Positions 30,798 through 41,057 are shown, counted from the first letter of the stretch. The stretch: DNA of 64,000 bases from Marinobacter persicus (GCF_002934325.1 NZ_PTIV01000011.1:30601-94600); one strand, 5' to 3'. Translations and numbers: made by a program. The notes: generated by a model not told the origin, from the letters alone.

Positions 30798-31436
30798 ATG
30801 AACAAACAAAAGCGCATCGAGATCTTTTCCCGGCTGCGGGAAGACAACCCGGAGCCAACCACCGAGCTGAACTACAGCTCGCCGTTCGAGCTGCTGATTG
30901 CCGTGATTTTGTCGGCCCAGGCCACGGATGTGGGGGTCAATAAAGCAACAGCCCGGCTGTTTCCTGTTGCCAATACGCCCGAAGCCATCCTGGCCCTCGG
31001 CGTCGACGGGCTCAAGGAATACATCAAAACCATTGGCCTGTTTAACAGCAAAGCGGAAAACGTCATCAAAACCTGTCGGCAGTTGATCGAAAAGCACGAT
31101 GGGGAGGTGCCAGACCGGCGAGAGGATCTGGAGGCGTTACCGGGCGTGGGCCGAAAAACCGCCAACGTGGTACTCAATACCGCGTTCCGGCAGCCGGCAA
31201 TGGCCGTGGACACTCATATTTTCCGGGTTTCAAACCGAACCGGCATTGCGCCGGGCAAGAATGTGCTGGAAGTGGAAAAGCGCCTGATGCGCCTGGTGCC
31301 CAAGGAATTTCTGATGGATGCGCATCACTGGTTGATCCTGCACGGGCGCTACACCTGTACGGCCAGAAAGCCCAAGTGCGGCGCCTGCATCATCGAAGAC
31401 CTGTGCGAGTTCAAGCACAAACGGGATTATCTCTGA
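30798..31436 (+). CDS. nth: Endonuclease III
   Basis: DNA glycosylase/AP lyase that removes oxidised pyrimidines. The 212-residue protein has the helix-hairpin-helix LPGVGRKTANVVL with catalytic Lys120, the catalytic Asp at about 138 in AVDTHIFR, and the C-terminal [4Fe-4S] cysteines (CTARKPKCGACIIEDLC). Location after rsxE is conserved in gammaproteobacteria. Its 3' end overlaps the convergent chalcone-isomerase-like gene by 10 nt. Confidence 0.97.
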   Translation: MNKQKRIEIFSRLREDNPEPTTELNYSSPFELLIAVILSAQATDVGVNKATARLFPVANTPEAILALGVDGLKEYIKTIGLFNSKAENVIKTCRQLIEKHDGEVPDRREDLEALPGVGRKTANVVLNTAFRQPAMAVDTHIFRVSNRTGIAPGKNVLEVEKRLMRLVPKEFLMDAHHWLILHGRYTCTARKPKCGACIIEDLCEFKHKRDYL

Positions 31437-32002
31437 CCCAGCAGCTCGGATTTCAGGTCGTCGTCCACCGGCGTCTCCGCTAACCAGATCCCGAACAGGG
31501 CCTGCTTGAATGCCAGGTCACCGATGGTGTCCTGGTACTTGCCATTTTTGAGCACATTGACGCCCTTCCCTGGTACATACACCAAGCTAAACTCATCCCC
31601 TTCCTTGATGGGCTCATCAAAGACCCCGATGAAACGGTCGATGTCCGGCTGAATAGGCGCCGTATTACCACCGGTCGAGGTTTCGAAGCCTTCAAGTACG
31701 GCTTCGGTCATCCGCTCGCTGGTGATCATGCCCGAGGTGATCTGCAGGGCGATGCGTTGCGGCTCGTCCGCTTCGAGGATAGCCTTGGCTTTGCCTGACT
31801 CCTCCGTGAGGTAAAGCCCTGCCACGTACAGATCCATAAACCACTTGGAACGGGTTCCCGCGCCCATCAGTTTGAGTTCCTTGCCCTCCCAGGCATAAGT
31901 ATCTGGCATTTCCACATCGTTAATGGTCACTGCCCCGCAGTAGAGGGGAAGGATCAGGGCAACAAGGGCAAATAGATGCTTGGCTACGGTTGTTTTACGC
32001 AT
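31427..32002 (-). CDS. Chalcone isomerase family exported protein
   Basis: Exported protein of 191 residues with a signal peptide (LFALVALILPLYCGAV). The domain resembles the bacterial chalcone-isomerase-like family, with KLMGAGTRSKWFMDLYVAGLYL and the C-terminal KQALFGIWLAETPVD. These bacterial members are not known to isomerise chalcone and no enzymatic role is assigned. It lies downstream of rpoS on the same strand, separated by a terminator. Confidence 0.82.
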   Translation of the reverse strand: MRKTTVAKHLFALVALILPLYCGAVTINDVEMPDTYAWEGKELKLMGAGTRSKWFMDLYVAGLYLTEESGKAKAILEADEPQRIALQITSGMITSERMTEAVLEGFETSTGGNTAPIQPDIDRFIGVFDEPIKEGDEFSLVYVPGKGVNVLKNGKYQDTIGDLAFKQALFGIWLAETPVDDDLKSELLGQR

Positions 32003-32050
32003 GTTCCGGAAGGCTCCGAGGTTAGACTTGGAAAACGAATACTCAAAGAA

Positions 32051-32078
32051 AAAGCTGGCTAAACATCAGCCAGCTTTT
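32051..32078 (-). terminator. rpoS intrinsic terminator
   Basis: AAGCTGGCT and AGCCAGCTT form a stem around a short loop, flanked by A-runs on one side and T-runs on the other, in the 93-bp gap after rpoS. On the minus strand the stem is followed by TTTTTC. It should end the rpoS transcript before the chalcone-isomerase-like gene. Confidence 0.75.
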
Positions 32079-32095
32079 CGATCGCAGTACGTGGT

Positions 32096-33094
32096 TTACT
32101 GGAACAGCAAAGTTCCAGACAGGCCTTCCTTTTCCATAATTTCCCGCAGGCGGCGCAGTGCTTCCACCTGGATCTGACGAACCCGCTCACGGGTCAGGCC
32201 GATTTCCTGGTCCACTTCCTCGAGGGTGCAGATCGGGTAGCCTCGCAGGCCAAAGCGCCGGGACAATACTTCCCGCTGCTTTTCGCTCAGCTGGTCAATC
32301 CATTGTTCCAGACACGAGGACATGTTGTTGTCCTGCAATAGATCGGCGGGGTCGGAGGCGCCTTCATCGGCTACCGTATCAAGCAGCGATTTTTCGCCGC
32401 CAGCGCCAATGGGCGTATCCATGGACGCCACGCGTTCGTTCAGACCCAACATGCGCTTCACGTCCGCCACCGGCTTGTCCACCATCTGGGCAATTTCTTC
32501 GGCAGTCGGTTCGTGATCGAGCTTCTGGGTCAGTTCACGGGCGGCACGCAGGTAGAGGTTAAGTTCCTTCACTACGTGAATAGGCAGACGAATGGTGCGG
32601 GTCTGGTTCATGATGGCCCGCTCAATGGTCTGGCGAATCCACCAGGTAGCGTAGGTGGAGAAGCGGAAACCGCGCTCTGGATCGAATTTTTCCACCGCGC
32701 GAATCAGCCCCAGGTTCCCTTCTTCGATCAGGTCAAGCAGGGTGAGGCCACGGTTGACGTAACGGCGGGCAATTTTGACCACCAGACGCAGGTTGCTTTC
32801 GATCATGCGCTTGCGACCGGCATCTTCCCCTTTCCGGGCAAGGCGGGCAAAGTACACTTCTTCTTCTGGTGTGAGGAGTGGCGAGAAGCCAATTTCGTTG
32901 AGGTACAGCTGCGTGGCATCCAGCTGTTTCTGGGTGGCGTAATACCTTCCCCTGGAAAGGGAGCTTTCTTTGGCACCGGCGAGCGTATCGTCTGAGGCTA
33001 CCTTCTCAACACGATCTTCCGCCAATACCTGATCGTCTGCATCTTCCACATCTGCAACACGATCCATAATGAGGTCTTCTTGCTCTGCTGACAT
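32096..33094 (-). CDS. rpoS: RNA polymerase sigma factor RpoS
   Basis: Stationary-phase and general-stress sigma factor. The 332-residue protein has an acidic N-terminus, a region 1.2 start [17 protein letters not shown], region 2 with [16 protein letters not shown], region 3, and the region 4.2 helix-turn-helix [21 protein letters not shown] near the C-terminus. GAGGTG lies about 7 nt before the ATG. The upstream gene is nlpD, as in E. coli, where an rpoS promoter lies inside nlpD. The 183-nt leader contains a hairpin with an (AAN)4 loop. Confidence 0.98.
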   Translation of the reverse strand: MSAEQEDLIMDRVADVEDADDQVLAEDRVEKVASDDTLAGAKESSLSRGRYYATQKQLDATQLYLNEIGFSPLLTPEEEVYFARLARKGEDAGRKRMIESNLRLVVKIARRYVNRGLTLLDLIEEGNLGLIRAVEKFDPERGFRFSTYATWWIRQTIERAIMNQTRTIRLPIHVVKELNLYLRAARELTQKLDHEPTAEEIAQMVDKPVADVKRMLGLNERVASMDTPIGAGGEKSLLDTVADEGASDPADLLQDNNMSSCLEQWIDQLSEKQREVLSRRFGLRGYPICTLEEVDQEIGLTRERVRQIQVEALRRLREIMEKEGLSGTLLFQ

Positions 33095-33125
33095 TGGTAC
33101 ACCTCGTCTCTGAAAATCCTGTTGT

Positions 33126-33155
33126 CCCGGGTCGTTATTATTATTTCCGGGTCCC
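33126..33155 (-). promoter_or_regulatory. rpoS leader hairpin with (AAN)4 loop
   Basis: On the minus strand, CCCGG and CCGGG can form a short stem whose loop contains AATAATAATAAC (33134-33145), four AAN triplets, 40-51 nt upstream of the rpoS ATG. In E. coli the rpoS leader uses an (AAN)4 tract to bind Hfq and allow small-RNA control. The sequence match is direct; Hfq binding here is inferred. Confidence 0.5.
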
Positions 33156-33277
33156 TACTTACGTTGTTTCAGGACATTGTCTGGCCGGCGTTGCAACCGT
33201 GCCATTATTGTTGTTGGTTAGCAGTTTTCTGTCAGCCCTCAGGTAATCCTTGCTCGGAACGTCCTGTTTTCCGAGTT

Positions 33278-34111
33278 TCAGCGCCTTGGGAGGTAGCGGG
33301 AGGGGTTCACCGGGTTGCCATTCTTACGAATCTCAAAATGCAACATCGGCTTATCTGTGCCCGTACTGCCTAACTCGGCAATTACCTGTCCGGCTTTTAC
33401 GTCTTCTCCCTCTTGCACCAGAATTTTCCGATTATGGGCATATGCACTGAGATAGTGCTCGCTATGGTTCACGATAATCAGGTTACCGTACCCTAACAGC
33501 CCGTTTCCGGCATAAACAACACTGCCTTTCGCAGCCACCTTTACGGGGTCACCGGCATTTCCGGCAATATCAATACCCTTATTGACTTTCCCGGATGTTG
33601 AAAAACCTGCAATTACAGTGCCACCGTGCGGCCACTGCCAGTCGATGTCGGAAGCCACTGGCGTATGGCTTGTTACCGGTTCACGCGAAGATTGTCTCGT
33701 CTCCGTTCGCCTCGAAGTTGTCGATTTCGGGCGGGATGACGACACGCTCGCCGTGCGTCGTACAGAGCCTTTTTTGTCCAGACGCAACACCTGTCCCGGA
33801 TGAATGGTCCAGGGAGGCTCCAACCCGTTGGCGTCCCCCAGCTCGCGGTAGTCGCGGCCATAACGCCAGGCAATGCCGTACAGGGTTTCCCCCTTTTTGA
33901 CGACATGGCTTCCCCAATACACCGGTGGGTTATAAAGATGATCCTGATAGATGGCACTGGTGTTACAGCCACCAAGAAAAGCAACAAAGAGCAGAATAAG
34001 CGCTGGAGCTCGCCAGCAGCGCGGCGTGAAACGCCGCTGGTGTAGAGGAGTCACCGCGGCCGGCGTCCTGGGGGGCAAGACTGATGAATAACGGCCTGTG
34101 AAAAGAGTCAC
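33278..34111 (-). CDS. nlpD: NlpD-like lipoprotein (LysM + degenerate M23)
   Basis: Outer-membrane lipoprotein that activates a septal amidase. A signal peptide ends in a lipobox (LGGC), followed by a LysM domain (about 66-112, HVVKKGETLYGIAWRYG), a Ser/Thr/Arg-rich linker, and an M23 domain (about 171-277). The M23 zinc ligands are lost: NKGIDI replaces HxGxD and only one His remains in LHFEIR, as in the non-catalytic E. coli NlpD. The longest frame starts with GTG at 34111; GTG at 34054 gives a more usual signal peptide, so the start is uncertain. Confidence 0.9.
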   Translation of the reverse strand: MTLFTGRYSSVLPPRTPAAVTPLHQRRFTPRCWRAPALILLFVAFLGGCNTSAIYQDHLYNPPVYWGSHVVKKGETLYGIAWRYGRDYRELGDANGLEPPWTIHPGQVLRLDKKGSVRRTASVSSSRPKSTTSRRTETRQSSREPVTSHTPVASDIDWQWPHGGTVIAGFSTSGKVNKGIDIAGNAGDPVKVAAKGSVVYAGNGLLGYGNLIIVNHSEHYLSAYAHNRKILVQEGEDVKAGQVIAELGSTGTDKPMLHFEIRKNGNPVNPSRYLPRR

Positions 34112-34222
34112 GTATAAAAATTGCCTGATTATGATAAATCCATCTAAGAAACTGCCTGGCTACCCTGCAATTTCTCACGTTTCAGGACTAATTTCCTAAT
34201 AGGTTGTCTACATCGTAATACC

Positions 34223-34286
34223 GGTAACGGTAACCAACTGACCCCAGCTGTTACCTCTGGGAACAGTCACCCTTGCCTCCGGTAAC
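34223..34286. promoter_or_regulatory. GGTAAC repeats upstream of nlpD
   Basis: In the 181-bp gap between the DUF368 gene and nlpD, GGTAACGGTAACC (34223-34235), GTTACC (34250-34255) and GGTAAC (34281-34286) form direct and inverted copies of one hexamer. They may be operator sites for nlpD/rpoS or incidental. No confident promoter was found in the gap. Confidence 0.3.
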
Positions 34287-34292
34287 ACTTGC

Positions 34293-35270
34293 TCATTTTG
34301 TAATCGAGCCGCTGGAAATATTGTGCGACCGTCGACCTACCATATCCAGTATCACCACCAACGCAAACCCTGAAAAGGCCATGGCAACAGCGAGAAATAC
34401 CTGAGCATCCTGTTGGTACAGGGCGGTCCAGGTTTCAGGACTGACGGGCATCTGACTCACTGGCACCTGCTCCCCGGCGCTGTTCGTGCGCCAGGTCAGT
34501 GTTTCCTGCCAGGGCCAGACCTTGGTCAGGGCTCCCAGCATAAAACCGGTCAGCACCGCCAATACCGTGTCGTGGAAATGCCGGAATGCCAGGGTAATAA
34601 GCTTGGCAGCCGACAGCAGGCCAGCCACACATCCCACGAGGAATAACCCAAGGTGCACGACCTGAAAATCCTTGATCGCGACCAGAATGGGCTCGTACAT
34701 GCCAATGATCAGTAACAGGAAACTACCTGACACGCCCGGAAGAATCATCGCGCAGATGGCCAATGCCCCGGCTCCCAGGAAGGTAAGGCCTGTAGGCGCG
34801 AGTTCCGAAGCCGGCAGGGTGGTGACCCACCAGGCAACCGCTATACCCACGACCAGGGGAATCAGCAGTGCTGGCGAGAATCGCCGAACCTGCAGACCAA
34901 TGTGGCCTACCGACGCCAGGATCAGCCCGAAGAAAAAGCTCCAGATGAGCACGGTGTGCTCAGCCAGCAACCAGGTAATCAACGACGCCAGTGAGACAAC
35001 GCTGGTCAGAATGCCCGCCAGCAGTGTCACCAGGAAATTGCCATCAATGGCCCGCCAGAAGCCGGACAACTGGCCCTTTAGGAGGTGGCGGAAAAATGCA
35101 CCAGGCGCAGCGCTGATCGCTTCAAGCAAACGAAAATAAACGCCGGTGATGAAAGCGATGGTGCCACCGGACACGCCGGGGACGATATCGGCAGCCCCCA
35201 TGGCCATGCCCCTCAAAAACACGGTCACAGGGTGCCGGTTAGAAGGAGAAACTAGATGGGGGTCGGACAT
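34293..35270 (-). CDS. DUF368 membrane protein (PopT-like polyprenyl-phosphate transporter)
   Basis: Integral membrane protein of 325 residues with eight or more membrane segments. The family signature is GAADIVPGVSGGTIAFITGVY near the N-terminus, repeated in degenerate form as MILPGVSGSFLLLIIGMY (about 175-192), which points to an inverted-repeat fold. DUF368 members have been shown to recycle undecaprenyl phosphate across the membrane in other bacteria. The start overlaps the pcm stop by one base, so it is probably translated from the surE-pcm transcript. Confidence 0.88.
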   Translation of the reverse strand: MSDPHLVSPSNRHPVTVFLRGMAMGAADIVPGVSGGTIAFITGVYFRLLEAISAAPGAFFRHLLKGQLSGFWRAIDGNFLVTLLAGILTSVVSLASLITWLLAEHTVLIWSFFFGLILASVGHIGLQVRRFSPALLIPLVVGIAVAWWVTTLPASELAPTGLTFLGAGALAICAMILPGVSGSFLLLIIGMYEPILVAIKDFQVVHLGLFLVGCVAGLLSAAKLITLAFRHFHDTVLAVLTGFMLGALTKVWPWQETLTWRTNSAGEQVPVSQMPVSPETWTALYQQDAQVFLAVAMAFSGFALVVILDMVGRRSHNISSGSITK

Positions 35271-35926
35271 CAGCGAATTACCCCGGCCAACAATGGCACA
35301 AAGCGCACAGGCTCCAGCTCCCGGCGCTCAAAATGCTGGCCTCGACGCACCACTTCCACCAACACTTGCTGTTCCTCCCCCACCGGGGCAATTAAAACCC
35401 CACCGTCTGCCAACTGGTCAAGCAGCTCCCGGGGCACATCCACGGGTGCGGCGGTCACAATTATGCCGTCAAATGGCCCACGCTCAGGCCAGCCCATGCC
35501 GCCATCCGCGTGCTTGAGCAACACGTTGCGCATCTGCAGCTGTCGCAGCCGGTCCCGCGCCCGGTCCTGCAACGGACGGATACGCTCAACGCTGTAAATA
35601 CGCGGAAACAGGTGCGCAAGTACAGCAGTCTGGTAGCCCGATCCTGTGCCCAGTTCCAACACATTCTCCGGGCCGTGGGCCAGGAGCAATTCAGTCATTC
35701 GGGCAACAATGTAGGGTTGGGACAGGGTCTGGTTATGGCCAATGGGCAGAGAGGTATCTTCGTAGGCACGATGAGCCAGGGCTTCATCCAGAAAAATGTG
35801 GCGGGGCACCTGGGCAACGGCGTCCAGAACCGGTTCGGACTGGATGCCGGCGTCCCTCAAACGCTGCACCAGGCGCATTCTGGTGCGCCTGGAGGTCATC
35901 CCGATACCTTCAAGCATCGCTGTCAT
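35270..35926 (-). CDS. pcm: Protein-L-isoaspartate O-methyltransferase
   Basis: Repairs isoaspartyl residues in aged proteins using S-adenosylmethionine. The 218-residue protein has the PIMT block [14 protein letters not shown] (about 62-75), the SAM-binding motif [15 protein letters not shown] (about 90-104) and [17 protein letters not shown] lies 5 nt before the ATG at 35926, fixing the start, which lies inside the end of surE (17-nt overlap). The surE-pcm-nlpD-rpoS order matches stress-survival clusters elsewhere. Confidence 0.95.
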   Translation of the reverse strand: MTAMLEGIGMTSRRTRMRLVQRLRDAGIQSEPVLDAVAQVPRHIFLDEALAHRAYEDTSLPIGHNQTLSQPYIVARMTELLLAHGPENVLELGTGSGYQTAVLAHLFPRIYSVERIRPLQDRARDRLRQLQMRNVLLKHADGGMGWPERGPFDGIIVTAAPVDVPRELLDQLADGGVLIAPVGEEQQVLVEVVRRGQHFERRELEPVRFVPLLAGVIR

Positions 35927-36689
35927 GATGTCCCTCCAGGCCGGTCAATCCGTCTACCCAGTCCCGGAGAGTGCCCAGGGCTTCGTGACGGGTCATATCC
36001 GTGTGTACCGGCGTTACCGACACATAGCCCTCACGCACCGCATGAAAATCCGTGCCAGGGCCAGCATCTCCACCCTGCCCAGCAGCACCAATCCAGTAGC
36101 GTTTCTTGCCTCGCGGGCAGGTCATGGGCACGGCACCTTCGGCACATTCTCGATGCCCCAGCCGGGTCACGCGCACACCCTGGAGCTCTTCCCAGGGCAC
36201 ATCCGGGACATTGACGTTCAGGATCGAGCGGGGCCCCAGGGACAGGGCCAGACGGTTTTCCAGCAACATGCGAACAACCCGGGCCGCCGTTTCATAATGA
36301 AAATGGCCGTCGTTCACCAGTGATACCGCAATCGCCGGCAGGCCCAGATGACGACCTTCTGTCGCTGCGGCCACGGTACCGGAATAGATAATGTCGTCCC
36401 CCAGGTTGGCGTGGGTATTGATGCCGGATACCACGCGATCAAAGGGCTGATCAAAAAGGCCGTTCACAGCGAGGTGGACGCAATCGGTCGGGGTGCCGTC
36501 GATGGAATGGAAGCCGTTAGGGTGTGTTTCCACCGTGAGTGGCCGGTTCAGGGTCAGCGAGTTACTGGCCCCGCTGTGGTCCCGGTCGGGAGCCACCACT
36601 TCCAGCTCACCGACACCCTGTAGCCCTTCGTACAGGGCCACCAGCCCAGGTGAATGCACGCCATCATCATTGGACAACAAAATTCGCAC
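35910..36689 (-). CDS. surE: 5'/3'-nucleotidase SurE
   Basis: Metal-dependent nucleoside monophosphatase linked to stationary-phase survival. The N-terminal metal site is [10 protein letters not shown], with the two Asp (8 and 9) and a later Ser/Asn in the family positions ([20 protein letters not shown]). I chose the GTG at 36689, preceded by GGAG at six bases and giving the canonical N-terminus. A second GTG at 36701 would add four residues. It overlaps pcm and follows truD by a few bases. Confidence 0.93.
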   Translation of the reverse strand: MRILLSNDDGVHSPGLVALYEGLQGVGELEVVAPDRDHSGASNSLTLNRPLTVETHPNGFHSIDGTPTDCVHLAVNGLFDQPFDRVVSGINTHANLGDDIIYSGTVAAATEGRHLGLPAIAVSLVNDGHFHYETAARVVRMLLENRLALSLGPRSILNVNVPDVPWEELQGVRVTRLGHRECAEGAVPMTCPRGKKRYWIGAAGQGGDAGPGTDFHAVREGYVSVTPVHTDMTRHEALGTLRDWVDGLTGLEGHHDSDA

Positions 36690-36706
36690 AGTGCTCTCCA
36701 CTAGCC

Positions 36707-37768
36707 TTATTGTTTATTATTGCGGCCGAGGCTCATGTCCTCGAGCTCGAAAATATCGGCAAGAATCGTTGTGGCGTACTGGCCGGGCAACAAAAAGAAC
36801 GTCAAAGACAAGGCGCTGCCATCTTCCAACCATTGCCAGGACAAGGATTCCGGGCGGGTAACCAAAGCCCGACGCTCCGGTTTCATGCGGGTTGCCTTGA
36901 ACAAATGGGCCAGTTCAGGGTGGGCATCGACAATATCTCGCTCCATTGAGCCCTGCTCTCCGGTGGCCGTAGTACCACCATCCCCCCACAACGGACCGGT
37001 CGGCAAGCAATCCTGTGGAGAGGGTTCCCCGGGCAATACGGTGAGCCAGTTTCCCTCTTCAACTCTTGCCGCCAGCACCTCATTGAACAACCACGAACGT
37101 GCCGCCGAAAAATACAATACGTTTTTCGAAGCGTTTCTGCCACCGCGCCCACGCTTTCGGTTCAGGCGCGTCGGGTCCAGATTCACGGCCCGGTCCAGAT
37201 TCCCGCCACCAAAACCAAAACGCTGGGGGCCGAAGTAGTTAGGAGCACCCCGCTCCCGGAGTTCCGTTAAGGCCTGATCGAGAGCCGACCGGTCAGCACT
37301 AACGTCTCGCAAAATCAGCTCAAAGCCATTCCCCTGATGGTCCCCCGGCCGAAGTTTACGGGCATGACGTCGGCTGGCCAGCACGGGCCAGCGAGCGGCA
37401 ATAGCCTCCAACAACGCCTGATCCTCGCCCTCCTGTCCTGGCCGGTACAGGCTGAACCACTGGACAGTCACTGCATGACGGTCTTTCAGGCCACAGAATC
37501 CCACTTCGTAATGCCGGCAACCGGCCATCGCCGCCAATTCCCGGGCCACGTACTCAGTATTGTCACCGTTTTTCTCGAGACGCACGCACAGGTGCTCCCC
37601 CGCCCCCGCGGCCGTTTCATTAGCTTCTGGGTTCGCATCTTCCGGCCACAAGTATTCCGTTACCCGAAAATCTTCCGGTTGGACCTTCAGCTTGGCCGAG
37701 CCCACGCGATGGCCTCCCGAAACCGGCCAATCCAGACGCCACTGTGTCCCGGACTCTGTTGAACTCAT
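36707..37768 (-). CDS. truD: tRNA pseudouridine(13) synthase TruD
   Basis: Makes pseudouridine 13 in tRNA-Glu. From the ATG at 37768 the protein is 353 residues. The catalytic motif [11 protein letters not shown] lies at 93-103 with nucleophile Asp96, and FGPQRFG lies further on. The start overlaps the ispF stop by 4 nt (ATGA), which favours 37768 over the in-frame ATG at 37792 inside ispF. Confidence 0.94.
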   Translation of the reverse strand: MSSTESGTQWRLDWPVSGGHRVGSAKLKVQPEDFRVTEYLWPEDANPEANETAAGAGEHLCVRLEKNGDNTEYVARELAAMAGCRHYEVGFCGLKDRHAVTVQWFSLYRPGQEGEDQALLEAIAARWPVLASRRHARKLRPGDHQGNGFELILRDVSADRSALDQALTELRERGAPNYFGPQRFGFGGGNLDRAVNLDPTRLNRKRGRGGRNASKNVLYFSAARSWLFNEVLAARVEEGNWLTVLPGEPSPQDCLPTGPLWGDGGTTATGEQGSMERDIVDAHPELAHLFKATRMKPERRALVTRPESLSWQWLEDGSALSLTFFLLPGQYATTILADIFELEDMSLGRNNKQ

Positions 37769-38244
37769 GACTTTACCGGCTCCAGCAGGCACACCGCCTG
37801 GCAGGCAATACCCTCACCCCGACCGGTAAAACCAAGTTTTTCGGTAGTCGTTGCCTTCACACTAACCCGATCAACGGCAATCCCCAGATCCTCGGCAATG
37901 TTCAGGCGCATGGTTTCAACATGGGGCGCCATTTTCGGGGCCTGGGCGATGATCGTGGTGTCCACATTCACCACCGAATGGCCTTCCTCAAACACCCGTT
38001 GAACCACATGGCGCAACAACACCCGACTGTCTGCCCCGGCCCACTCATCGCTGGTATCCGGGAAAAGATGCCCGATATCGCCAAGCGCCGCCGCCCCAAG
38101 CAGGGCATCCGCCAGGGCATGCAACAACACATCACCATCCGAGTGCGCCTTGAGTCCCTGCTCATGGGGAATCTCCACGCCTCCGAGAATGACTGAGCTG
38201 CCTTCACAAAAGGCGTGGACATCAAAGCCCTGACCAATACGCAT
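37765..38244 (-). CDS. ispF: 2-C-methyl-D-erythritol 2,4-cyclodiphosphate synthase
   Basis: MEP-pathway enzyme that cyclises CDP-ME 2-phosphate. The 159-residue protein has the zinc ligands Asp8, His10 (GFDVHAF) and His42 ([13 protein letters not shown]), plus the substrate loop AHSDGDV. It follows ispD by 38 nt and is coupled to truD. Confidence 0.97.
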   Translation of the reverse strand: MRIGQGFDVHAFCEGSSVILGGVEIPHEQGLKAHSDGDVLLHALADALLGAAALGDIGHLFPDTSDEWAGADSRVLLRHVVQRVFEEGHSVVNVDTTIIAQAPKMAPHVETMRLNIAEDLGIAVDRVSVKATTTEKLGFTGRGEGIACQAVCLLEPVKS

Positions 38245-38282
38245 TCGCGCCTCCGAAAACTGAATTCATGTGCGGATGGTGA

Positions 38283-38984
38283 TTACTGACGACCAAGGAT
38301 GAACTCCGCCAGCCCCAGATCTGAGGGCACCGTGATCTTGATATTGTCCGGCCGCCCCTCCACTAGAACCGGCATATTACCGGAAAACTCCATAGCCGAG
38401 GACTCATCGGTGACCGGCTGCCCGTCAGCCAGGCACTCGGCCAGCGCTTGCCTGAGCGCGCCAAAACGAAACATCTGCGGCGTCAACGCCCGCCACAACC
38501 GGCTACGATCCACGGTCAACTCCACAGAAGGCGGCTGCTCACCACCGGCCTGCTTCAACGTATCCGCCACCGGTGCCGCCAGCAGGCCACCCACCGGATG
38601 CTCCGCCAGCGAATCGATCAGGTTGGCAAGATCGTGAGGATGCAGACACGGCCGCGCCGCATCATGCACCAGCACCCAGTCCTTATCAGCAGCCTGCCCG
38701 TCCAACGCATCCAGTGCCGCCAGCACCGAATCCGCCCGCTCCGCGCCACCGGTACAGGTCTGAACCCGTTCATCCCGAGCCGACTCACTGTCCGGCCACC
38801 AGTGATCACGAGGGTTCAACGGCACCATACAGCCATCAAATTGGCCATTATCCAGAAGACGGGAGAGCGTGATATCGAGAATAAAGCGATTATGAAGCTT
38901 GAGATACTGCTTGGGGCATTCGGCCCGCATACGCTGGCCAATGCCGGCGGCGGGGACAATTAACCAGAATCTGGGATTTACCAT
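38283..38984 (-). CDS. ispD: 2-C-methyl-D-erythritol 4-phosphate cytidylyltransferase
   Basis: Third step of the MEP isoprenoid pathway: joins MEP to CTP. The 233-residue protein has the nucleotide-binding loop VPAAGIGQRM near the start, then PKQYLKL, and VHDAARPCL in the middle. It precedes ispF and truD in one transcript. A cloverleaf repeat separates it from ftsB. Confidence 0.96.
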   Translation of the reverse strand: MVNPRFWLIVPAAGIGQRMRAECPKQYLKLHNRFILDITLSRLLDNGQFDGCMVPLNPRDHWWPDSESARDERVQTCTGGAERADSVLAALDALDGQAADKDWVLVHDAARPCLHPHDLANLIDSLAEHPVGGLLAAPVADTLKQAGGEQPPSVELTVDRSRLWRALTPQMFRFGALRQALAECLADGQPVTDESSAMEFSGNMPVLVEGRPDNIKITVPSDLGLAEFILGRQ

Positions 38985-39014
38985 AGGAGGGCCTGCACAA
39001 AGCTTGAAGAGTGG

Positions 39015-39110
39015 CGGGGTCGTCCTTTCCAGGACTGTCTGTGGCCATGGATGGCCACAGTCAAGCGTACAGGGAAGTACTCGCAGCGTGTCCTGGAAAG
39101 GACGACCCCG
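39015..39110 (+). repeat. Cloverleaf repeat, copy 2
   Basis: A perfect 20-bp inverted repeat (39015-39034 with 39091-39110) encloses a 56-base core. The core contains a 10-bp hairpin CTGTGGCCAT-GG-ATGGCCACAG (39039-39060) and a second one, GTAC-AGGGAA-GTAC (39067-39080), followed by GCAGCGTG. It lies between ftsB and ispD. It has the same core plan as copies 1 and 3 but its outer-arm sequence is different. Confidence 0.85.
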
Positions 39111-39128
39111 ACGCTCTGGATGCCAGTA

Positions 39129-39401
39129 TCAGTTTTCAACCACCAGGAAAAACGTCTCGTCCTCACGAATCAACCCAAGGTTCATCCGCGCCCGCTCTTC
39201 CACAGCCCCCTGCTCATTGCGAAGATTCCGCACCTCCGCATACAGCCGCTCATTACGGGCCGCTAGCTGGTCATTCTCTGCACGCTGCTCGGCCACCGCT
39301 TCCTCCAACGACCACACCTGGGCAAAACTGCCCTCCCCTGCCCACAGGCGCGCCTGTAGCATCAGAGTCACTATGATCAGAATGGCCCAAAGAGTTTTCA
39401 T
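39129..39401 (-). CDS. ftsB: Cell division protein FtsB
   Basis: Small bitopic division protein that forms the FtsQBL complex. The 90-residue protein has an N-terminal membrane segment (LWAILIIVTLMLQARLW), a coiled coil (AVAEQRAENDQLAARNERLYAEV) and a C-terminal ARMNLGLIREDETFF motif. The position between eno and ispD is conserved in gammaproteobacteria. Confidence 0.94.
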   Translation of the reverse strand: MKTLWAILIIVTLMLQARLWAGEGSFAQVWSLEEAVAEQRAENDQLAARNERLYAEVRNLRNEQGAVEERARMNLGLIREDETFFLVVEN

Positions 39402-39500
39402 TCCGAGTCCGCACAGAAAACAATCAATTTAAGGGTGTTGCTGAAGGCTAAGTATAGACCTTAGAGTAAATTAACAACAACTTTCAGTAACCCACTGTTT

Positions 39501-39545
39501 AAAAAGGCCATCGAGCACCGGACTCTCCGATACGCGATGGCCTTT
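39501..39545 (-). terminator. eno intrinsic terminator
   Basis: AAAGGCCATCG (39503-39513) pairs perfectly with CGATGGCCTTT (39535-39545) around a 21-base loop. On the minus strand the stem is followed by TT immediately, extending a T-run. It lies about 53 nt past the eno stop in the 196-bp gap to ftsB. Confidence 0.75.
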
Positions 39546-39597
39546 ACAGTCTGGCCGGCCAAAACCGGGCCGACCAAGCGGTTACTTAAGGCGGATG

Positions 39598-40920
<1,323 letters not shown>

Positions 40921-40961
40921 CTAAACGCTATGGTGGCTATAAATCAGTGCAAGAGCGATCA

Positions 40962-41057
40962 ACTGGAAAGGCTTTGCGAAAACCGCTACGAGCACATCCA
41001 TGTGCGCTTCTCTCAGGCCATCCATGGCCTTCGAAATTTTCGCAAAGCCTTTCCAGT
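40962..41057 (-). repeat. Cloverleaf repeat, copy 3 (inverted)
   Basis: A perfect 21-bp inverted repeat (40962-40982 with 41037-41057) encloses a 54-base core. Read on the minus strand the core has AGGCCAT-GG-ATGGCCT and GCACAT-GG-ATGTGC hairpins followed by a GTAGCGG end, the same plan as copies 1 and 2. It lies between eno and kdsA, between two co-directional genes, so it is not restricted to convergent ends. Confidence 0.85.
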
